Of a stretch of 7,770 nucleotides of DNA, positions 1 through 4,260 are shown piece after piece. How positions within the stretch are numbered: the stretch's first letter is position 1; every line of letters begins with the position of its first letter. Under the pieces are notes generated by a model that was not told where the DNA came from, ran no database searches, and saw only the letters and a program-made list of their open reading frames with translations. Source of the stretch: Spirochaetota bacterium (lineage in GTDB: Bacteria > Spirochaetota > Spirochaetia > Treponematales > Treponemataceae); assembly GCA_029571425.1 (NCBI GenBank), contig JAKPSR010000397.1:1-7770 (forward strand). Reading direction: 5' to 3'. A program made the position numbers and the translations under genes.

Positions 1-1942
1 TTTTGTCCCGCGAGAGCTCCTCGACGCCGACAGGCATTCGCCACGTCCAGTTGAAGTCGGTCACGGTGCCGGGCACGTTGATGCGGTCCTCGTCGGGATC
101 GGCGGACCTATATGAAGGCGAGAGGTCTAGGATGTCGCGAAGCGGCGGGATGAAGAGGCGCGACGGGGCGCGGGCCATCGCCGAAAAGGCGAAGGCCGCG
201 ACGTCGGGGCTATACTCCGCGCCGCTTGGCGCCGACGACCGAGCTGCCGCCTCGAGAGTCTCGCGGGCGATCTCTCTTCCTCCCTCTCGCTCCCACCAGG
301 CGCGGAAGGTCGATGAGTCGTGTACGGAGGTCGTCGATACCGAGAGCTCGGGATACTCGGCGAGAGGGCGGAAGGGCGAGCCCGGCTCGGCCCAGCGGCG
401 TTCCCAGCGAAAGACGCGAAGCGAAAGCACGCCGAGTGTCGCGAGGACGGGGGCCACGCAGGGCGGGACCGCGCCGAGGTCCTCCGCGCAGGGGAGCATG
501 TCCGTCGCCGAGACGAGTGCCCCGAGAAGTTCCTCGCCCTGGCGGCGCCATAGCTCGTCGTTCTCTTTTTCCTTCCGGGCGAAGAGAGAGGCGAGGGCCG
601 CGCGTTCGTCGCCGGAGAGGCCTCGCCAGGCTGTGGAGTCCTGATAGCGCCACGCGGGCGCGTAGGTATCGCGGCCGCGCTCGTCGCGGCCGGTCGTCAC
701 GAGTAGGCGGTCGCGCCACGCGCCGAGAAGTGCGTCGCGGACCGATGCGGGTATGCTCTCTCGCGCCAGGTGCGAGTCCGTCGATACGGATTCCTTGAAG
801 AGCCAGAGTTCCTCGTTCCCGATGCGGTCCGCGACCTCGCGGAGCTGTCCGTGCGCGGCGAGGTAGTCGCGCCCGTTCGCCTCCTCGACGAGGCTCGTCG
901 GGACGTGGGGCCGGGATATCCAGCGGAGTCGGTCGCCGGAGAAGCCGAGCTCGGCGAGCTCGGCCGCCGTTATCGGCTCGTGCGGGGTCGGCCAGCCGAG
1001 CGTGCCCGTGCGCTCCCCTCGCGGGATCGACCACACGCGGAAGAATCCGAGGACGTGGTCGATGCGGAACGCGTGGTAGTAGCGCGAGGCGCGTTCAAGC
1101 CGCGAGCGCCACCACGAGAACCCGGTCGAGCGGTGGCTGTCCCAATTGTAGATCGGGAAGCCCCAGTTTTGCCCGAGGGGGTTATCCGCGTCGGGAGGGC
1201 TCCCCGCGCGGAGGTCGTCCCGGAAAAGTTCCGGGTTCGCCCAGACGTCGGCCGAGTCCTCGTTCATCAGGATCGGTATGTCGCCCTTCAGCGCGATGCC
1301 GAGGCGGGCGACTTGCGCGGCCGCGCGCGCGAGCTGCGCGTCGAGCGCCATCTGCACCCACGCGAAGAAGACGTGGTCGGCGCGGTGGGAGGCGCTTTCC
1401 CATCGCCGCTCAATCTCGGCATGCGTCGGCGTGCGCATCTTGTCCCACGACTTCCAGGAGGACTCGAAGTTTCTCCTCTTCAGCGCCTTAAAAACGGCGT
1501 ACTCGCGAACCCAGGGGTTCGCCTCGATCCACGAAGCCAAATTCGGGTCCGCGAGGATCGCCTTCTCGTTGACGTCGAATATCCGGCGGAGTAGGGCGTC
1601 CTTCGCGTCCCGTACCTCGCGGTAGCGGAATCGCGCGTCGGGCTCGAAACGGGCGCGGATCGCGTCGATCTCCCGCGAGAAGGCTGACGCGCCGGGAACG
1701 TCCTCGAGTCGGACGTAGATTGGGTGAAGGGCGAAGGCGGACAGGGCGCTGTAGGGCGAGCTTTCGGTCCCGGTATCGTTGATCGGCAGAAGCTGAATCG
1801 CCCCGATTGAGGCCTTGGCGCAGAATTCGGCGAACGGGACGAGGTCGGCGAACTCGCCTACACCCGCGCTTTTCGCCGTCCTGAGGGCGGAAACGGGAAG
1901 CGCGACGCCGAGTAGGGATTGGGTGCTGGATGGAAAGCGCAT
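1..1942 (-). CDS. malQ: 4-alpha-glucanotransferase (amylomaltase), GH77, DPE2-like; 3' end cut by window edge
   Basis: Predicted cytoplasmic enzyme that transfers alpha-1,4-glucan segments between maltooligosaccharides, in maltose/glycogen use. The frame is open from the ATG at 1942 to the window edge (647 residues visible). GH77 landmarks in order are SPYSALSAF near residue 62, GDIPI at 220, GQNWG at 257-261, the nucleophile Asp295 in RIDHVLGFF, the acid/base Glu487 in CAEDLG, and the third catalytic Asp542 in SVHDSS. The final visible stretch includes INVPGTVTDFNW, which in this family lies close to the C-terminus, so probably only a few dozen residues are missing. Asp295 and Glu487 are 192 residues apart, against about 48 in Thermus or E. 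coli MalQ. That points to the DPE2-like branch with a large insert, here without N-terminal starch-binding domains. A GGAGG lies 4 nt before the ATG. It follows the COG1313 gene by 74 bp on the same strand and probably has its own promoter. Confidence 0.9.
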   Translation of the reverse strand, partial: MRFPSSTQSLLGVALPVSALRTAKSAGVGEFADLVPFAEFCAKASIGAIQLLPINDTGTESSPYSALSAFALHPIYVRLEDVPGASAFSREIDAIRARFEPDARFRYREVRDAKDALLRRIFDVNEKAILADPNLASWIEANPWVREYAVFKALKRRNFESSWKSWDKMRTPTHAEIERRWESASHRADHVFFAWVQMALDAQLARAAAQVARLGIALKGDIPILMNEDSADVWANPELFRDDLRAGSPPDADNPLGQNWGFPIYNWDSHRSTGFSWWRSRLERASRYYHAFRIDHVLGFFRVWSIPRGERTGTLGWPTPHEPITAAELAELGFSGDRLRWISRPHVPTSLVEEANGRDYLAAHGQLREVADRIGNEELWLFKESVSTDSHLARESIPASVRDALLGAWRDRLLVTTGRDERGRDTYAPAWRYQDSTAWRGLSGDERAALASLFARKEKENDELWRRQGEELLGALVSATDMLPCAEDLGAVPPCVAPVLATLGVLSLRVFRWERRWAEPGSPFRPLAEYPELSVSTTSVHDSSTFRAWWEREGGREIARETLEAAARSSAPSGAEYSPDVAAFAFSAMARAPSRLFIPPLRDILDLSPSYRSADPDEDRINVPGTVTDFNWTWRMPVGVEELSRDK

Positions 1943-1946
1943 GGCC

Positions 1947-1951
1947 CCTCC
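1947..1951 (-). promoter_or_regulatory. Shine-Dalgarno of malQ
   Basis: GGAGG, within GGAGGGG, is read on the minus strand just before the ATG at 1942, with a 4-nt gap. The spacing is slightly short but the match is full. It supports this ATG as the start and shows that malQ is translated from a leader, unlike the predicted leaderless neighbours. Confidence 0.65.
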
Positions 1952-1974
1952 GGGATCGTGTCTATGCTCCCTTC

Positions 1975-1980
1975 AGTATA
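1975..1980 (-). promoter_or_regulatory. Candidate -10 box of malQ promoter
   Basis: TATACT on the minus strand lies 32 nt upstream of the malQ ATG, which would give a leader of about 26 nt carrying the GGAGG. The hexamer at the -35 distance (17-bp spacer) is TTTCCT, a poor match, so this may be an activator-dependent promoter, or malQ may rely partly on read-through from the gene upstream. Confidence 0.4.
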
Positions 1981-1983
1981 AAC

Positions 1984-2018
1984 GAGGCCCTGGGAAAAGG
2001 AAAGCGCAAACGGGCCTC
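1984..2018. repeat. 7-bp inverted repeat between the COG1313 gene and malQ
   Basis: GAGGCCC (1984-1990) and GGGCCTC (2012-2018) are perfect inverted arms around a 21-nt loop. The distal arm overlaps the COG1313 stop codon, and the proximal arm sits in the spacer of the candidate malQ promoter. No T-run follows on the minus strand, so it is not a classic terminator. An operator or a weak attenuator would fit, but neither is shown. Confidence 0.4.
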
Positions 2019-2991
2019 AGCGACCTTCGTCGGCCCAATGCCACAGCGGTCGGGCGAGCGCTGACGAGAATGGTTGTCTGAGCGAGAAGTCTGGAAGCCA
2101 ATCGGTTCCCTCGACGAGCTCTTGGTAAAAACCCGTGTCGACGCCGAGTTCCTCGATCAGCTCGGTGAGCCTGCTGTACTCGTCGACGCTGATCGGGCGA
2201 TTCTCGAACGCGGTGAGCTCGCGCGCGTGGGGACTCGCGGCGACGGGGGTGTACTGGGTCATCAGCGAAAGGATCGCCTTGCCCGCCAAGTGGTCCTGGA
2301 ACCAACGCAAGACCGCCTCGGTGTCGGCGAGTCGCCCAGGCAGGGCGAGGTGCCTGACGATGACGCCGGAAACGATGCGTCCCGAGGGGTATCGCTCGTC
2401 GTCCGGCCGCTCGATCTCGAGGGGCGATCGCTCGACCATCGACCGTATCGCGCGCTTCGCGGCCGCGGGGTAGTCTTCGGCCTTGAAGGCGGCGCGCGCG
2501 ACGTTCGGGTTCAGGGTCTTGAGGTCGGGGAGCCAGACGGTGACGAGCCCGTCGAGGAGGGCGAGCGTCCCCGGCGACTCGTACGCCGATGAATTCCAAA
2601 GCGCGGGGACGGAGAGCCCGAGTTCCCGCGCGCGGCGAAGGGCGAGCGCGATCGCGGGAACCGCGTGGCTTCCCGTCACGAGGTTGACGTTCTCCGCGCC
2701 TGCGGCCTCGAGCTCGAGAAACACGCGGGCGAGTTCCTCGGTCGAGAGGACGCGGCCCATGCCGTCCTGCGATATCTGGTAGTTTTGGCAAAAGGCGCAG
2801 CGAAGGTTGCAACCGGTGAAGAACACCGTGCCAGAGCCTGTCGCGCCGGTCACCGGCGGCTCTTCGCCGAAATGGAGTCCCGCCCAGGCGACGCGAAGCT
2901 CGGCGGTCTCGCCGCAGAGGCCGCGCTCTCCGGCGTTTCGGTTTGTGCCGCAATCGCGGGGGCAGATCCTGCACGCGTCGTAAAGATCCAT
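2017..2991 (-). CDS. Radical SAM protein of the COG1313 (PflX-like) family
   Basis: 324-aa cytoplasmic iron-sulfur protein that resembles pyruvate formate-lyase activases; the substrate of the COG1313 family is unknown. An N-terminal Cys cluster (C7, C10, C14, C26, in CRICPRDCG and GERGLCG) is typical of the family. Next comes LHFGEEPP (39-46), then the radical SAM motif C61-x3-C65-x2-C68 in GCNLRCAFC, which holds the 4Fe-4S cluster that cleaves SAM. The C-terminal DWLPDF is also a family signature. I chose the ATG at 2991 because MDLYDACRICPRDCG is where family members begin. The frame is open up to 3102, but that extension reads through the terminator and RNA upstream. There is no Shine-Dalgarno; a TATACT sits 6 nt before the ATG. 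No glycyl-radical enzyme partner lies nearby, so a PFL-activating role is not supported. Confidence 0.88.
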   Translation of the reverse strand: MDLYDACRICPRDCGTNRNAGERGLCGETAELRVAWAGLHFGEEPPVTGATGSGTVFFTGCNLRCAFCQNYQISQDGMGRVLSTEELARVFLELEAAGAENVNLVTGSHAVPAIALALRRARELGLSVPALWNSSAYESPGTLALLDGLVTVWLPDLKTLNPNVARAAFKAEDYPAAAKRAIRSMVERSPLEIERPDDERYPSGRIVSGVIVRHLALPGRLADTEAVLRWFQDHLAGKAILSLMTQYTPVAASPHARELTAFENRPISVDEYSRLTELIEELGVDTGFYQELVEGTDWLPDFSLRQPFSSALARPLWHWADEGR

Positions 2992-2997
2992 GCGATG

Positions 2998-3003
2998 AGT
3001 ATA
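2998..3003 (-). promoter_or_regulatory. Candidate -10 box for leaderless start of the COG1313 gene
   Basis: TATACT is read on the minus strand exactly 6 nt before the ATG at 2991, which would place transcription start on or next to the ATG. No good -35 is seen: the hexamers at 16-18 bp spacing fall in the T-run of the preceding terminator. An alternative is read-through from the RNA unit upstream. Confidence 0.35.
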
Positions 3004-3017
3004 CCCCGGGCGCGGGG

Positions 3018-3046
3018 AAAAAAAGAAGCCGGCCTTGAGCCGGCTT
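3018..3046 (-). terminator. Intrinsic terminator of the ncRNA unit
   Basis: A perfect 8-bp GC-rich stem (3026-3033 with 3039-3046) and 5-nt loop are followed on the minus strand by one C and seven T residues (3024-3018). It lies only 26 bp before the COG1313 start, so it either ends an independent RNA or acts as an attenuator for that gene. Confidence 0.85.
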
Positions 3047-3244
3047 GTCGTGGCCTTTACGCCCCCGGAAGGGAGCCGTGCCTCTATCGGCACTTCGGCC
3101 ATCGTTCGGTTACCCGCCCATTCGTCGCGAGCGGGGTGCTAGCGTCATTAGTCACCGGTTTCTCTCCGGCGTGCGGTCTCAGGCGGATTGTCCATACATC
3201 CCTCCCATCGTGGGGCCCGACTCGGGCCCGCTCCGTGTTCGTCT
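3018..3244 (-). ncRNA. Structured RNA of unknown family, about 225 nt, with own promoter and terminator
   Basis: This fills the largest protein-free stretch of the window (2992-3298). On the minus strand it has a TTGACA promoter upstream and a strong hairpin plus T-run at its end. Several stems are visible: a 17-nt near-perfect palindrome near the 5' end (3213-3229), an 8-bp long-range helix with one G-U pair (3199-3206 with 3067-3074) enclosing the centre, CCGG hairpin 3155-3169, CCCGC/GCGGG (3113-3117 with 3131-3135), and GTGCC/GGCAC (3078-3082 with 3089-3093). I compared it from memory with RNase P, tmRNA, SRP RNA and the TPP, SAM-I, cobalamin, FMN, lysine, c-di-GMP, M-box, ZTP and T-box consensus motifs and found no match. 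It could be a divergent 6S-like RNA, another trans-acting small RNA, or a cis-regulatory leader of the COG1313 gene. The 5' end is estimated from the promoter. Confidence 0.6.
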
Positions 3245-3250
3245 ACGCTA

Positions 3251-3279
3251 AATATCGTTTCGGGGCGGCGCGTTGTCAA
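3251..3279 (-). promoter_or_regulatory. Sigma70-type promoter of the ncRNA unit
   Basis: A perfect -35 TTGACA (3279-3274), a 17-bp spacer and GATATT (3256-3251, 4 of 6 matches to TATAAT) predict a start at about 3244-3243. A shifted -10 (ATATTT, 18-bp spacer) is also possible. It lies between the stop of the upstream gene and the RNA. Confidence 0.65.
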
Positions 3280-3298
3280 GGGAAAAGAGGAAAAAAAA

Positions 3299-3685
3299 TC
3301 ACGCCTTCCCGCGCTCGACGATGACCGTCATCATCGAGGTCAGGGTATCCATGTCGAGGTCCTCGGCCTCTGCCGAGAGGAGCTCGCGTATGTCTTCCCA
3401 ATCGTCGTCGGGGAAATTCATCTCGGGCGCGAAAGCGTCCGAAAGGAATGCGAATGCAGCGACGAGCCAATCGATAGCGGCGCGGGCGTTGCCCGGGGTC
3501 AGCGAGTCCGCGAAGCGTCGTTCCCATATCAACGCGAATCCTTCGGCGAGTGGCTCAAGTCCGTGCACGCTCGAGGCGAGGAGTCGCGAAAGTTCTGTTG
3601 CCGCCGCGCGCGCGGTGGCTCCAGGCTTCAGCGCGCGCGAGAGAACGCGGTCCGCGTCCGACGCGAATTTATCAAGGTCGGTCAT
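3299..3685 (-). CDS. Hypothetical acidic, helix-rich protein, 128 aa
   Basis: I do not recognise a family. The protein begins MTDLDKFASDADRVL and is rich in Ala, Leu, Asp and Glu. It has no signal peptide, membrane segment or Cys, and no motif I can name. It looks like a small soluble helical protein with an acidic C-terminal third (FPDDDWEDIRELL, then EAEDLDMDTL). I chose the ATG at 3685: an upstream in-frame GTG at 3700 overlaps a TATAAT box and could not be on an mRNA started from it. The TATAAT lies 6 nt before the ATG, so the message is probably leaderless. The gene is divergent from the PtsN-like gene across 57 bp, and the two promoters abut, which hints at shared control. A T8 run follows the stop directly, without a good stem before it. 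GC-rich codon use matches the neighbours, which supports it as real. Confidence 0.75.
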   Translation of the reverse strand: MTDLDKFASDADRVLSRALKPGATARAAATELSRLLASSVHGLEPLAEGFALIWERRFADSLTPGNARAAIDWLVAAFAFLSDAFAPEMNFPDDDWEDIRELLSAEAEDLDMDTLTSMMTVIVERGKA

Positions 3686-3691
3686 AGGGGG

Positions 3692-3719
3692 ATTATACAC
3701 AAAAACCTTGACTTTTCAA
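3692..3719 (-). promoter_or_regulatory. Sigma70-type promoter, leaderless start for the 128-aa protein gene
   Basis: On the minus strand TTGAAA (3719-3714), a 16-bp spacer and a perfect TATAAT (3697-3692) are followed by 6 nt and the ATG at 3685. Start of transcription would fall at the ATG. No Shine-Dalgarno precedes the ATG. Confidence 0.8.
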
Positions 3720-3736
3720 ATAAAGGAACGTAAACT
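3708..3736 (+). promoter_or_regulatory. Sigma70-type promoter, leaderless start for the PtsN-like gene
   Basis: TTGACT (3708-3713), a 17-bp spacer and TAAACT (3731-3736) are followed by 6 nt and the ATG at 3743. The -35 abuts that of the divergent promoter, and together they form TTGA-CTTT-TCAA (3708-3719). The only purine-rich match to a ribosome binding site (AAGGAA, 3723-3728) is 14 nt from the ATG and inside the promoter spacer, so it would not be transcribed. Confidence 0.75.
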
Positions 3737-3742
3737 GGCTGT

Positions 3743-4189
3743 ATGAACCTGAAAACCGTTTTAACCCCAGATACCGTCAATCTCCACCTTAAGGGAACCA
3801 CCAAGGAGGCGATTATTGACGAGCTCCTTGACATCCTCGTCAAGGCGGGGAAGGTCAAGGATAAGCAGGCTGCCCTCGCCTGCGTGCTCGATCGCGAGCG
3901 CAAGATGTCCACCGGCATGAAGCACGGGATCGCTATCCCGCATGGCAAGACCGATTCCGTCGACGACCTCGTAGCCTGCATGGGCATCTCGGAGAGCCCG
4001 GTCGATTTCGATTCCCTCGACCAGGAGCCGTGCCGCATTTTCATCATGACCCTTTCCCCGGTCGACAAGACCGGCCCGCACCTGCAGTTCCTCGCCGAGG
4101 TGAGCCTTCTGTTCAAGAGCGCCGAGAAGCGGCAGGAGATCTTGCGCTCCACCGACAAGGCCGCGGTCATCAAGATCCTGACCGAGTAG
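3743..4189 (+). CDS. ptsN: PTS EIIA protein, fructose/Ntr type (PtsN-like)
   Basis: 148-aa single-domain cytoplasmic phosphocarrier of the PTS EIIA-2 fold. The active-site histidine, which takes phosphate from HPr, is His67 in GIAIPHGKTD, preceded by His61. The N-terminal half has the usual MSTGM-type lead-in to this motif, and the C-terminal part (HLQFLAEVSLLFKS) matches the conserved helix of the family. The length equals a lone EIIA domain, and no EIIB or EIIC gene lies nearby. That fits a regulatory PtsN/EIIA-Ntr rather than a sugar permease component; spirochaetes such as Treponema pallidum have a PTS chain without permeases (known for that group, assumed here). Expression is predicted from the promoter at 3708-3736 with a leaderless ATG. 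Transcription ends at the hairpin at 4212-4236. The symbol is by family; a IIA-Fru assignment cannot be excluded. Confidence 0.88.
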   Translation: MNLKTVLTPDTVNLHLKGTTKEAIIDELLDILVKAGKVKDKQAALACVLDRERKMSTGMKHGIAIPHGKTDSVDDLVACMGISESPVDFDSLDQEPCRIFIMTLSPVDKTGPHLQFLAEVSLLFKSAEKRQEILRSTDKAAVIKILTE

Positions 4190-4211
4190 GCGCGCTCGCG
4201 CGTGACGAAAA

Positions 4212-4236
4212 GGACCCCACGGGGTCCTTTTTTTTT
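4212..4236 (+). terminator. Intrinsic terminator after the PtsN-like gene
   Basis: GGACCCC (4212-4218) pairs with GGGGTCC (4221-4227); in practice the innermost pairs open to make a loop. Nine T residues follow (4228-4236). AAAA before the stem can pair with the T-run, so it may also work on the other strand. It lies 22 bp after the PtsN-like stop and 24 bp before the GH5 start. Confidence 0.88.
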
Positions 4237-4247
4237 GACCGATCCCT

Positions 4248-4253
4248 GGAGGG
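4248..4253 (+). promoter_or_regulatory. Shine-Dalgarno of the GH5 gene
   Basis: GGAGGG lies 7 nt before the ATG at 4261, with ideal spacing. It fixes this ATG as the start, although the frame is open upstream to 4030 within the PtsN-like gene. Confidence 0.85.
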
Positions 4254-4260
4254 ACCACGG

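Noticed and set aside
3..1625. Long open frames on the plus strand and in other minus frames across malQ
   Set aside because: They are by-products of high GC content antisense to malQ. Their translations are Arg/Ala/Pro-rich without motifs, while the malQ frame carries all GH77 motifs.
3060..3100. SRP RNA-like tetraloop on the plus strand (CCGGAAGGGAGCC)
   Set aside because: It resembles the GGAA loop of SRP helix 8, but the flanking conserved internal-loop bases are absent, and promoter and terminator point to the other strand.
2992..3102. N-terminal extension of the COG1313 protein up to an ATG at 3102
   Set aside because: It would translate the terminator hairpin and the RNA region, and family members begin at the residues encoded from 2991.
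3120..3190. TPP riboswitch fragments (CGGGGTGC and CTGAGA)
   Set aside because: The two motifs lie on opposite strands and the other conserved TPP elements are missing.
3291..3320. T8 run after the stop of the 128-aa gene as a terminator
   Set aside because: No convincing stem precedes the T-run; only a few weak G-C pairs can form, so I do not annotate it.
3686..3700. GTG at 3700 as start of the 128-aa protein
   Set aside because: The codon overlaps the TATAAT box of the best promoter, so it could not be on the message; the ATG at 3685 fits exactly.
4030..4260. Start of the GH5 protein inside the PtsN-like gene
   Set aside because: The frame is open there by chance. A GGAGGG with 7-nt spacing precedes the ATG at 4261, and the terminator lies between.
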